A stretch of 64,000 nucleotides of DNA from Aurantiochytrium sp. KH105 (lineage: Eukaryota > Sar > Bigyra > Thraustochytrida > Thraustochytriidae): the NCBI GenBank assembly GCA_003116975.1, contig BGKB01000083.1, positions 68,603 to 132,602 of the forward strand, written 5' to 3'. Of this stretch, positions 27,775 through 36,714 are shown one piece after another. Both the position numbers and the translations under genes were made by a program. The notes beneath the pieces were generated by a model. It was not told the origin of the DNA, searched no databases, and saw nothing but the letters and a program-made list of their open reading frames with translations. How positions within the stretch are numbered: the first letter of the stretch is position 1; each line of letters opens with the position of its first letter.

Positions 27775-30141
27775 TTAGCTCTCACGCGCAGGCTCTGGCG
27801 TGTCAGTGAGCTCCTGCTCAATGTCTTTGTCAAGTCCCTCGTAAAATGACCCGAGCCGGTCAGCGGAGCTCTCAACCTGCGAAGACGGAAAACCATCGTT
27901 CTCCATGTTGAAGCTCAGTCCCAAAGACGACAAAGAATTCTGCGAAAGATTGAACTGCGAAATGTTGAGCATCTCTTGTGAGATATTGAAAATTTGCGAT
28001 GTGCCAGAGAATGACCCCATCGAATCCTGCGAGAAGACAGCGTCCGGGAACTCATTGCGTGTCGATGAAGCGGCACGCGGACTAGGCAAGGCAGAGAGAG
28101 CGGCCGGCGCTTCGTTCTCCGACACAACGTCGTCCTCTCGCGCAGACCCATTGCGAGACATGTTTTCCTTGAGTTGGCTTCCACTGATTGCTTGATGCTT
28201 TGGTGACTCCTTGGACTGGGAACCGGGCAACAACGACGGACCGTCATCCTTTTGCACATCGATTGAGAGCTCCGATTTGCGCTGCGTGCCCGGAACTTCG
28301 CTCTGTCGACTCGAAATAGCACCATCCTGCGACTCATTTCCCATCGCAAGGTCTTCCGGAGTGAGCACCTTGATGGGATTTCCAGTGACTTTCGAGTAGT
28401 ACGCGCAGTAGCGCGTCATAAATTCTTCTACACAAGATATTTGGTACTTGAGCATTTGACTCGGGGTCGGCAGAGGCGGTTCCGACTCCAGCGCTTTCGG
28501 TTCTTTGTCACTGAGAACACGTTCCGTTACGAGCGCTGCATTCGCAGGATGACCTTGCGCCGTCTTCGGAACGGGCAAGGGGTGCTGAAGATATGAGAGC
28601 TGGGCTCGTGAATTTGAGCTAGATGGTGATTTGGCGTCCGCCGCGACTGCACTCTCCTTTCTAGCCTTGCTGACTTGCCGAGGTGGCTGGAAAGCCCTGG
28701 GACGGGGCACCCTTTTCGGGACGCGTTCCGAAGCTTGGGAGTTTGCCAATGAGGACGCCGGCGCCGGCGATGGTGATGGTGATGGGGACGGCGAGGGCGA
28801 TGACACGACAGATCCCTGACTGTTTTGAATGACGTACTTTTTGTACGTTTTCCTCGAGCATAACGGAGCCGAGCCCAGCGCGTGCTCCTCCTGCGAACCC
28901 ATACTGGACCTCCTCGATGGCGATAGCGACAAAGAGTTGGCGAGGGGCGAGGCGGCGCCTTTGAAGCCGCCAGATGATGGCTGCGTTTGCAATTGCGATT
29001 GCCTTTGCGTCTGCGATCGTGTCCGCTCCTTAGACCGTGACGTCGTTTCGAGCTGGTGTCTACTTCGCGCAGAAGGGCCCGCATCCGCTGAAGTTGCGGT
29101 CGTCTGCACGTTTCTTTCACCGTGGGGCGTGGCTGCCGTTGCCAAAGACGAAGAGGAACTGCAAAGCTTTTCAATCCAAATCCGCAATTCTTCTGCATCA
29201 CGCGGCTTCCTTCGCTGCGCAAATTGACGAATGTGGTGCACAAAGTTTTCTGACCAACGATAGTACGCCTTCGTTTTTGCGGTTGCTTCAAGGTGTATCT
29301 CCACATACCCGAGCTCAACGAAAAAGGCGATCATCTCATCGAGATTTGATTCGCGCAGAGGTGCAACGAGAAGGTTAGTATATTTGCTCAGCAGCTCATG
29401 GGCGCACCACGGATTGAAGGGCCCAGGCGTCATGATTTCGTTGAAACCAACAACCGTGAGTCTACGTGCCAAATGAACCAAGGTTGCTTTCGAACTGCTG
29501 ACAACCGCATCTTGCACCACGCCAGAGATTCCTCGAAAGGCACGACCCATACCATTCCAAACGAGCTCGTTGGTAATCTCGTCGCGCGACACGACCTCGA
29601 ATGCCCCGAGGATGCGAATGCAGGTTCGAAGTGGGTCGTTGTTGAAGCCAAAGTCCGAGACGAGCTCCTGCACGTCAAAGTGAGTCACTGTGGCCCCATA
29701 AAGAGTGGACAGCCCCCGAAGTGCTTCCGTTGGGGATTTATTGTCGCCCAGCAGTCGAAACTCGCGGTTCTCCTCTTGGAGCTGATGGGCTTGTTGCTGC
29801 ATGCGCTCCTGGTGCACTTTGGCGGCTTCTTTAAAAGTTTGCGTCTTTCGATGCGGTCTTTGTCGAATCTTGGGCTTTGCTGCTTGTTGCTGCGGCGATT
29901 TTTGGCCGTCGGGGGCCCAGGCGCCTTCTTTTGACGACGACGACGACGACGCCTTCGTTTCGAGGTCGCCCGCTGCGACCGCTTGCTGCGCTTCCGAACC
30001 ATGTGTCGCCGCCTTCGAAGGGCTTTGCGCGTGCTCAGACGTTCTCGCAACCTTTTTCGGTGGCGTATCCCCGGTCCGCGCCGCGTCTGTCTTTGCGGCC
30101 TCGCGCGCTGCGTACGGAGAACCCCGCGGTCGCTGCGCCAT
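27775..30141 (-). CDS. Large Ser-rich protein, possible winged-helix DNA-binding region
   Basis: 788 residues from the ATG at 30141 (an in-frame TTG upstream was not used). A basic, disordered head (about 1-110) precedes a folded region (about 115-320) rich in short helices and aromatics, e.g. LSTLYGATVTHFDVQELV, PLRTCIRILGAFEVVSRD and TNELVWNGM. The last two recall the RRIYDxxNVLExxxxV...W pattern of winged helices such as E2F, but the match is weak and I would not name the family. The rest is low complexity: Ser, Gln, Pro-Ser dipeptides (28750-28800) and a tail with NISQ, NLSQ and NSLSSLG repeats. Many SQ/TQ and SP sites suggest phosphorylation. Probably nuclear. Confidence 0.65.
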   Translation of the reverse strand: MAQRPRGSPYAAREAAKTDAARTGDTPPKKVARTSEHAQSPSKAATHGSEAQQAVAAGDLETKASSSSSSKEGAWAPDGQKSPQQQAAKPKIRQRPHRKTQTFKEAAKVHQERMQQQAHQLQEENREFRLLGDNKSPTEALRGLSTLYGATVTHFDVQELVSDFGFNNDPLRTCIRILGAFEVVSRDEITNELVWNGMGRAFRGISGVVQDAVVSSSKATLVHLARRLTVVGFNEIMTPGPFNPWCAHELLSKYTNLLVAPLRESNLDEMIAFFVELGYVEIHLEATAKTKAYYRWSENFVHHIRQFAQRRKPRDAEELRIWIEKLCSSSSSLATAATPHGERNVQTTATSADAGPSARSRHQLETTSRSKERTRSQTQRQSQLQTQPSSGGFKGAASPLANSLSLSPSRRSSMGSQEEHALGSAPLCSRKTYKKYVIQNSQGSVVSSPSPSPSPSPSPAPASSLANSQASERVPKRVPRPRAFQPPRQVSKARKESAVAADAKSPSSSNSRAQLSYLQHPLPVPKTAQGHPANAALVTERVLSDKEPKALESEPPLPTPSQMLKYQISCVEEFMTRYCAYYSKVTGNPIKVLTPEDLAMGNESQDGAISSRQSEVPGTQRKSELSIDVQKDDGPSLLPGSQSKESPKHQAISGSQLKENMSRNGSAREDDVVSENEAPAALSALPSPRAASSTRNEFPDAVFSQDSMGSFSGTSQIFNISQEMLNISQFNLSQNSLSSLGLSFNMENDGFPSSQVESSADRLGSFYEGLDKDIEQELTDTPEPARES

Positions 30142-31135
30142 GGTTAGTGAGCGGCTTCGTCCCCCGGATTTCAAAGCGTGGGCGCCCGCGCAGAGCCGGC
30201 GAGAGAGGAACAGACAGACAGACCAAGATCGAGATCGAGATCGAGATCGGAAGCGAGGCCCAGTCTCTCCGCTCTACGCCGCGCGGCCCCGCGCCGGCGC
30301 GCTCGGCGCCCGGGCTCCGGCGCGAGTCTGTCTGTCTCCCCGTCTGCGCAAGGTGGTTCTACCTTGCCGCTTGGCCGCGCCGGGGAATCGGGGAAATATC
30401 TATCTCCGCGGATGATCTTCTGCTTCGCTGGGTTTTCCCCGGCCTCACGCGCCCCCCCCCCCCTGCTCCACGTGCGCAGCGCCGCCCGGGACGGTCTTGC
30501 GCGGGCTGAGCGCGGCAAGGGGGCGCGAGAAGGAGCGCATCGGGAGCGACAAGACGAGCGCTGCAAGATGCGCGAGTTTTTCTCTCTTGAAGGCGAGCAG
30601 GTGAAGATGTAGAGGCGGAACGGGCCGGCGGCCGGAGACGAGCAGGGGGAGGCGTAACAGCTGGCTGGCGCTGTTTTTCCAGCCGCTGACAAACACAACA
30701 AACAAACAAACAAACAAACACTCAATCCATCAATCAATCCTCGAGCCTGACGCTAACAGGCAGGCAGGCAGGCAGCGGGCAGGCGGGCGGACGGGCAGGC
30801 GGACGGGCGCGAGAGAGCTCCGACACGCCGCTCGCGGGACGTGCGCAGGTCGCGCACGCATCTTCCTCGCCCGACTCCCTCTCTCGTTGTTCTCGCTGGC
30901 GAAGGGGCCGAGGCGCCAGAGCAAGACGTCCTTGCTTGGCCTCACGCGCAGTCAGTGCAGGGCGGCCACGGCTCCAACGACAGGCCAAGGCCGGCCTGCT
31001 TCGTGTCTCGACGGCTACGGCGGTCAAGCCTCCGAGCGCAAAGAAGAGGTTGGCGAGGCGGCGTGCCAATCGTCTTTTGATTGAGATCCTAACTGTTGTC
31101 ATCGTAGTCTACGATTTTGGCAAAGCAGTGATACG
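30142..31135. promoter_or_regulatory. Divergent promoter region (Ser-rich protein / HDAC relative)
   Basis: 994 bases between head-to-head genes, thick with simple repeats: (GATCGA)n at 30227-30249, a C9 run near 30453-30461, (CAAA)n at 30699-30720 and (CAGG)n at about 30757-30776. There is no TATA-like element where I would expect one, and no gene. Confidence 0.4.
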
Positions 31136-32611
31136 ATGGACGCAACGGCGAATGCCACGATAACGAAACCTTCGGTATCATCGACGACAGCGAGCACAGC
31201 CGCCATGTCGGGTGCATCATCAGGGACAACGACACCTCCAGGAGGCGCGAAGCGCAAACGGTCCGAACCCGGGTCCGGATCCAGCAGCAAAGAGGCCAAG
31301 GGCGGCAAAGGCGGAAAAAAAAGTAGCTCAAACGGTGTGGCGGGTGGCAAGCATGGCAGCAAAACAGCGAATGGAACCGCGGCGGGGAGCAGCGAGGCCA
31401 ACCCGAAACGAATCGCATACTTTCATGATCTCGAGCTGTCGACCTACGAGCACGGACGCGCGCACAAGTTTCGACCATTTCGCGCAAAGCTCGCACATCA
31501 ACTCATTAATGGCTACGGCGCTTACAAGGACCTGATGGAGGTCCTGCGCCCGCGGCTCGTCACGCGCACAGACATGGGCCAGTACCACTCGGATGCTTTC
31601 CTCGAAATCCTTGCAACGGCCCAAGCCACGGCGAATAAGCGCTTTGGCTGGGCCCAGACCGATGTCGCGGAGTCCGAGGATCCCTTGGTGCGACGCAAGA
31701 TCGAGGAGGTCTTTGAGCGCTTCAACGTTGAGCTCGACCCACAAAAGTCAGGAAACGCCATCTTTCCTGGCGTTCTCGACTACTGCAGACTGTACACGAC
31801 AGGCTCGCTCGGGTGCGCGGCACGTCTTTGTGCTGGGACTGCCGATGTCGCCATCAACTGGTACGGCGGCATGTGCCACGCCCGGGGTTCTCGCGCGGCC
31901 GCCGGGTGCTATGTGAACGATGTTGTTCTGGCGACGCTCGAGCTCTTGAAAAGGTTCAAACGGGTTCTATACATCAACTTGAGCGGGGTCCACGCCGACG
32001 CCGTAGAGGAGGCCTTTTACACGACGAGCCGGGTCATGACTCTTTCGTTTCATTTGAATGCGGAGCAGAATCCTCGCGAATGGCCGGGCACCGGGCACGT
32101 CGACGATGTCGGCGTGGATGACGGTGAAGGTTTCGCCATAAATGTTCCCGTGGACCCAGGTATCGACGACCCAATGCTTGTGTCCACATTTACAGAGATT
32201 GTCAAGAAGGCCGCTGCTGTCTACCTCCCAGAGGCGATTGTCATGCAGTGTGGTGGTGGTTTTCTCTCGACGGAGCGCGGCGGTTGCTTCAATGTAACGG
32301 AGCAGGCTTATGCAGATTGCGTGCGCGTTGTGCGCGACCTTGACGTTCCGCTGCTCATGCTTGGAGGCAACGGCTCCAACATGGCGCGCACGGCGCGCAT
32401 GTGGGCTTTCGCCACGATGGTCCTGCTGCGCAAGGAGTCTCTTCTCAAAGACAATCTTATTCCAGACGTGGTGCCTTGCAGGTACTATTTCGAGCCAAAC
32501 TACGAAATCGTGGGACCCACGGCAAAGATGCCCAACCTCAACACGGAAGAGGAGAACCTCAAGTTACGGCGTCGGGTGCTTGGTAACTTGAACCAACTCA
32601 TGACCAAGTAG
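31136..32611 (+). CDS. Class I histone-deacetylase-like pseudoenzyme
   Basis: 491 residues. A disordered Thr/Ser/Lys head (1-90) is followed by a full-length RPD3/HDAC1-type domain (about 95-455): YHSDAFLEIL, GVLDYCRLYTTGS, CYVNDVVLATLELLK, RVLYI, EEAFYTTSRVMTLSFH and GCFNVTEQAY. Against human HDAC1 the active site is destroyed. His140 becomes Cys247 while His141 is kept (His248). Asp174 becomes Asn281. Zinc ligands Asp176, His178 and Asp264 become Ser283, Val285 and Gly375. The catalytic Tyr303 becomes Ser414. The frame, scaffold motifs and length are intact, so this looks like a maintained non-catalytic paralogue, perhaps a scaffold or acetyl-lysine reader in a corepressor complex, rather than a pseudogene. 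Confidence 0.88.
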   Translation: MDATANATITKPSVSSTTASTAAMSGASSGTTTPPGGAKRKRSEPGSGSSSKEAKGGKGGKKSSSNGVAGGKHGSKTANGTAAGSSEANPKRIAYFHDLELSTYEHGRAHKFRPFRAKLAHQLINGYGAYKDLMEVLRPRLVTRTDMGQYHSDAFLEILATAQATANKRFGWAQTDVAESEDPLVRRKIEEVFERFNVELDPQKSGNAIFPGVLDYCRLYTTGSLGCAARLCAGTADVAINWYGGMCHARGSRAAAGCYVNDVVLATLELLKRFKRVLYINLSGVHADAVEEAFYTTSRVMTLSFHLNAEQNPREWPGTGHVDDVGVDDGEGFAINVPVDPGIDDPMLVSTFTEIVKKAAAVYLPEAIVMQCGGGFLSTERGGCFNVTEQAYADCVRVVRDLDVPLLMLGGNGSNMARTARMWAFATMVLLRKESLLKDNLIPDVVPCRYYFEPNYEIVGPTAKMPNLNTEEENLKLRRRVLGNLNQLMTK

Positions 32612-33018
32612 GCCGGATGCGCACGCGCTCTTCTGAGAGTGTGTGTATGTATGCGTGTTTTTGTTACTCCATTGCATGTGCAGATCACGAATAGATTTTT
32701 TTCATCCTTTACTCTCTGATCATATGTTTTTCTCGATACCCTACGTCGTATCGTATTGCGTTGCGTCGCATTGCGTTGCATCGTGTTACATTCCATCGTT
32801 TGCATTCACCGTCAAGCCCTGGGCCCAACTTGAAGGCTTTGGCGACAAATGGGCAAGAACTTGCTTGGGACGATTCTACAGAGCCGCCTGAGACGAGTCT
32901 GTCTAACATTCTGACTGACTGTTCTGGCTTTAATTAAAAAAAGAAATGATCGTTGCTGCATGCCATCGTTGCAATTCATCTGAGCCGGATGGATGGTAGA
33001 AATTGCTATTCATCGTAT
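32612..33018. other. Convergent 3' intergenic region
   Basis: 407 bases between converging genes. An imperfect CGTTG/CATTG-type pentamer stretch lies at about 32748-32790. No gene is seen. Confidence 0.5.
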
Positions 33019-33249
33019 TCATCGCACGAATCTGACAAAGTACATGTAGTACGCGACGACGACGACCTGGAAAAACACGACCGCAGGCACGACGAGCGCA
33101 GCCACATGCAGCTCCTGATTCTGCATCACAAAAAGCACGAGCAGAAGCAGCACAAAGAACAGCTTGAAGGCCAGGCGCTGCCCGGGTGAGCCGGGCGCGC
33201 TCTTCGGTCCACACGCGGCGGCCTGACCCTGCGGTCTCTGGCGGTTCAT
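33019..33249 (-). CDS. Small protein with two predicted membrane helices
   Basis: 76 residues. A polar, Gln/Pro/Gly-containing head of about 26 residues is followed by LAFKLFFVLLLLVLFVMQNQ, a short turn, and a second hydrophobic run (VAALVVPAVVFFQVVVVAYYMYF) ending FVRFVR. The helical hairpin and basic tail look designed rather than random, and the frame closes normally. It starts 103 bases beyond the SET-protein stop, on the same strand. I do not recognise a family. Similar small hairpins exist among ER and Golgi assembly factors, but no motif fixes that. Confidence 0.5.
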   Translation of the reverse strand: MNRQRPQGQAAACGPKSAPGSPGQRLAFKLFFVLLLLVLFVMQNQELHVAALVVPAVVFFQVVVVAYYMYFVRFVR

Positions 33250-33352
33250 CGTTGCGTCCGCGAGGCTTGTGCGCCGCGAGACAAGGCGGCCGACAAGCGA
33301 GCCAGCAGCGCGCAAGCAAGCAAGCAAGCGCGCAAGCAAGCACGCGGGGCGC

Positions 33353-34933
33353 TCACGGGCTGGCCGCCTCGAGCCAATCCGCGCGCTCGCGCACAAGTCG
33401 AATCTGGTCGAGCAGAATCTCCTTGCGCGCGGCCCGGTACAGCAGCGCGGCGCGGAGGCGCGGCGCCGGGCCAGCGGCGAGCGCGGCGCGGTCCTCGTCG
33501 AGCGTCGTCGGCTGCCGCGCGAGCTCGGCCTCCAGGGCGGCGGCGACGGCGGCGAGCGCGGCCGTTTCGGCTTCTGCTGGGACCGCCGCGGCCTCCAGCG
33601 CGGCGCGGAAGCCGCTCGGGAGCAGCCGGTGGCGCGCGGCCACGGCGGCGATGTCCGCGCTCGCCAAGAGCGCGCGCACGCCGCCCGTGTCGAGGACCGA
33701 GAGCCGCATGAAGGCCAGGAGGTCCTCCTGCAGCTTGCCACGAACCAGACGGAAAGACTTGAACCGGGTCAGTCCCAGGTCCCTGAGCAAGGCGCACTTG
33801 GCCTCGTACTCGACCACCTCCGGGTCGAGGCGCACCGTGAGCTTGTAGCTGTCCCACTCGTTGTTCTCGAGGCAAAACCCGTACTCAAGCAGCAGAAAGC
33901 TGTTCGAGCGACGCCCGTAGCTGTTAAAGGCCTCATCGCCCTTCGCGTAGCGGTTTTTTCCCGTCGGGAAGAGCTGGAACTTGCCCTCGAGCACCTGCTC
34001 CGTATCCTCGTTGGCATTCACAACATCCTCGTGCTCTTCCTCCTCTTCGTTTTCGTTTTCGTTTCCTTTGCCTCCTTGCACGACACCGCGACTTGTGTCA
34101 ATGTGGCGAGGAATAGCTTGGACCTTTTCCAGACCGACGGCATCATCGACTTTGCGTTCGACAGTGACACAGAGATCGCCGTTGCTCTTGAGACTAATCT
34201 TGCGTTCTTCCACGTTCAACTCGTTTCTTCCTCCGTGCATTGCGAGAGCATACTTGACTTGAACGTTGTTGTGGTTCAAACAGTCCGCAAACGGCACCAT
34301 GGCTGTCCAGGGCAGGCGACGGCCGAATGCGCGCGACTGAATCACCATCCACGCCCACTTAAAGAGCTCGAAAGAATACTGCGCTGGGTAGAGACCCGAT
34401 AATTCGATGGCTTCTTGCACCTGAGAGTAGAGGCGTTTAAGAGCTCCCGGCCTACGACGAGCCTCGGCAACGAGGTCTCTGTCCTGCAGCTCAAGTTGCT
34501 CTTCATGGGACCATTCACCGATACCACCTGGAGTGGGAAGAACTTCGAGATATGGAAACCAGAACGAGTCCTTGCCCTGCAGTCGCTCATGCATGAGGAA
34601 GACGGCAATGATGAGGTCGTCGTCTGATTGAAAAAATCTCCACCTGGCATGGTATACAGGCTGCAGCGCCTCGCATGCCAAGCAGACGGCAGGATAGATG
34701 ATCAATTTTTGTGGAATCTCTAGCATTGGTTCGCCAGACTCGATGTCCTGAAGCGCCACGGTTCCGCGCACTCCAGAGGTCGTCGCCCGAGAAGGCCATT
34801 CGAGCTTGTCGATCATGGCCCCATTCTCTCTGAGCCATTGCAGAAAGGCAAACTCTCGCTCTTCCGTGACGACCTCGGTGCCATCATCGTACTGTTCCCT
34901 CTCTTGCGCCACCGACATTGCCAAGGCTGCCAT
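33353..34933 (-). CDS. SET-domain protein-lysine (or His) methyltransferase, SETD3/SETD4/LSMT-like
   Basis: 526 residues. The split SET domain begins near residue 35 (GVRGTVALQDIESGEPMLEIP). It has the cofactor motif FADCLNHNN (about 208-216) and the closing motif AFNSYGRRSNSFLLLEYGF (about 335-353). An acidic Glu/Asn insert (about 275-305, GNENENEEEEEHEDV) sits between these two motifs, longer than I expect in the family. A C-terminal Ala-rich helical domain corresponds to the Rubisco-LSMT substrate-binding region. The family methylates Lys or His on cytosolic proteins (SETD3 acts on actin His73). The substrate cannot be told here. Confidence 0.85.
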   Translation of the reverse strand: MAALAMSVAQEREQYDDGTEVVTEEREFAFLQWLRENGAMIDKLEWPSRATTSGVRGTVALQDIESGEPMLEIPQKLIIYPAVCLACEALQPVYHARWRFFQSDDDLIIAVFLMHERLQGKDSFWFPYLEVLPTPGGIGEWSHEEQLELQDRDLVAEARRRPGALKRLYSQVQEAIELSGLYPAQYSFELFKWAWMVIQSRAFGRRLPWTAMVPFADCLNHNNVQVKYALAMHGGRNELNVEERKISLKSNGDLCVTVERKVDDAVGLEKVQAIPRHIDTSRGVVQGGKGNENENEEEEEHEDVVNANEDTEQVLEGKFQLFPTGKNRYAKGDEAFNSYGRRSNSFLLLEYGFCLENNEWDSYKLTVRLDPEVVEYEAKCALLRDLGLTRFKSFRLVRGKLQEDLLAFMRLSVLDTGGVRALLASADIAAVAARHRLLPSGFRAALEAAAVPAEAETAALAAVAAALEAELARQPTTLDEDRAALAAGPAPRLRAALLYRAARKEILLDQIRLVRERADWLEAASP

Positions 34934-35211
34934 TTTCTCTATCGCCGGGCGCGAGGCTCGTCAGCTCTTTGTTCTGGTGTTTGTCTCCTCGTCCTTAGTC
35001 GTCGGTCGTCACCGCCATGCACAGCGGAGCACAACTCCTCCTCTTCAACCAAGACACCACGGCGATCTTCTCCGCGCGCTGCCCTTGGCTTCAGCGTAGT
35101 CTGCGCGGCCAGCGCGGCTCGCGTGCGCGATCGCAACGATTCTACCCCGCGCGTCCGCGCCTGTGCAAAAGGAAACAAGTTCTGTGCGGTCTCGTGCAAG
35201 GAGTTCTTGAC

Positions 35212-35213
<2 letters not shown>

Positions 35214-35244
<31 letters not shown>
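35214..35244 (+). repeat. (GA)n dinucleotide microsatellite
   Basis: About 15 GA units in the SET-protein upstream region. Confidence 0.9.
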
Positions 35245-35246
<2 letters not shown>

Positions 35247-35659
35247 CAACTCGCTCGAAAAAGCAGCGCCGTACACACCTCGAAACCGTCATCTTGCCAC
35301 CTGAGACGCTCGACAAGAGCCAAGATCAAGTTGGGAGGCAAGCGCGGGGCCAAGGTGGAATTGGGACAGACGGCAGGATTACTTAAATTTAATCTCACAT
35401 CGCTCTTTACATGACTTCGCAAAATCAAGTCGCCTTCTGCAAGCTCGAGTTACAATATACTCTGGCGTGGTGCTCTTGCACGCATCTGTCGCTGAGATGG
35501 ATTCAGCTCATTAAAATCTGCCGTTGCGAGCAGCATCGTAATTTTCCACAAGAAATCTTTTCGCGCTGCTGCAGGCACGTGACGGCGATACCGGTTCTCT
35601 CAGCGCCATGCTCACGGGCCCACACCTCGTTTCATCTCATCACCAAGAGTATAGCCAAT

Positions 35660-36310
35660 TAGGAACTCGGTAGGGCAATGGACTTTTTAATAATGACGCC
35701 ATCTTGAAGTGCGCGAATCGCGCCCTCGTAGGGACGGACTTCTGCCATCGATCCTGTTCAGCACAGCTTTGGCTTGTTCGTCATCGACAAATGTGACGAA
35801 GCCGCTGCCGTTCGCATACCCGCGTCAGGATCAATCAAATGTAAGAGCCGATTTTGTAAAGCAGTCATTGTTGTTGATGGGACGCCGGTTATTGATGGGA
35901 CATGGATATATTCCGCGCGGCTTTTTCGGCCTCGAGAGCATCCGCATGAGCTCGTTCACTGACCACGAGAGCTGGTTCACCAGCTCGTGCTCGTTCCAAA
36001 GTGTATGAATTACGCTTTGCGTTCCGTGCCCGGCCGCCAGTCGGCGTTGGTCTCGGACTAAAATTTCACAACTCCCTCCAAAGTTTTGTAAAAGTCTCCT
36101 GGGATCCAGTCGTTCTTGATGAACGCTTGCTTCGGTGACGGACGGCTCCTTCTTTTGCCCTTCTGTATTTCACAAATCATCAGTCGCGCTGTGCGCGTTG
36201 CCGCCTGAGCGCACATCTCTAATCAGCGACAACGCGCATCGCATCTCTTTCCGCACGTCCTACATCCTAGAGAGCAATTCGAGCTCGGAGTCTTCTGCAT
36301 TCTCTTCTCG
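35660..36310 (-). pseudogene. Likely remnant (or multi-exon copy) of an RNA-recognition-motif gene
   Basis: Reading the minus strand, the block at 35745-35821 encodes GYANGSGFVTFVDDEQAKAV followed by LNRIDG, which is the RNP-1 strand and second helix of an RRM. Just downstream another frame reads AIRALQDGVIIKKSIALPSS and stops near 35660. Upstream, from about 36310, one frame carries coding-like stretches (ENAEDSELELLSRM; NEHELVNQLSWSVNELMRML) broken by three stops. The blocks could be exons with unplaced introns, but I see no clean splice sites, so decay is the simpler reading. Confidence 0.35.
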
Positions 36311-36714
36311 CATAAAGCCTCCTCTCAAGATGCACTCTGATAGACCGCGAGGAAACCTGGAAGCTGGCTGAGAGCCTGCCCCGCGAGTTGCCATTCTGCT
36401 GGTGTGGCAGCAATGGCGCCCGTGATCGTGACGACGAGGAGATGAACGCAAAGTGAACAAGGATGACGTTGGAGAGAACGAACGAACGCGATTGATCGAT
36501 CGATCGATCGCTCGATCAAGCAAGCAAGCGAACGTGAATCGAGCAATCAATCGACCTTTGGCGGGCACTGCACGCAGATAGGCCGGCACCCGGACTCGCG
36601 CGCAGAGCGCTGCTCGCTTGCACTCCGCCCGCCCCCTCTGCTCCTCGCCCGAGCGCGCGCGCGCGCGCACGTCCGCGCGCAGAGCGCAGCGTCCCGCTCG
36701 GCCCGGCGAACGTC

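Larger units (their letters stand above)
34934..36714. promoter_or_regulatory. Large divergent intergenic region (SET protein / Kelch-BTB)
   Basis: 1.8 kb between head-to-head genes. It contains (GA)15 at about 35214-35244, the RRM-like remnant at 35660-36310, (GATC)n and (AAGC)n runs at about 36496-36531, and a (GC)n run at 36652-36667 just 5' of the Kelch-BTB start. Confidence 0.45.

Noticed and set aside
33269-34402. Plus-strand open frame of 377 codons opposite the SET-domain gene
   Set aside because: It mirrors the minus-strand gene, has no family signature, and is explained by high GC and codon bias on the opposite strand.
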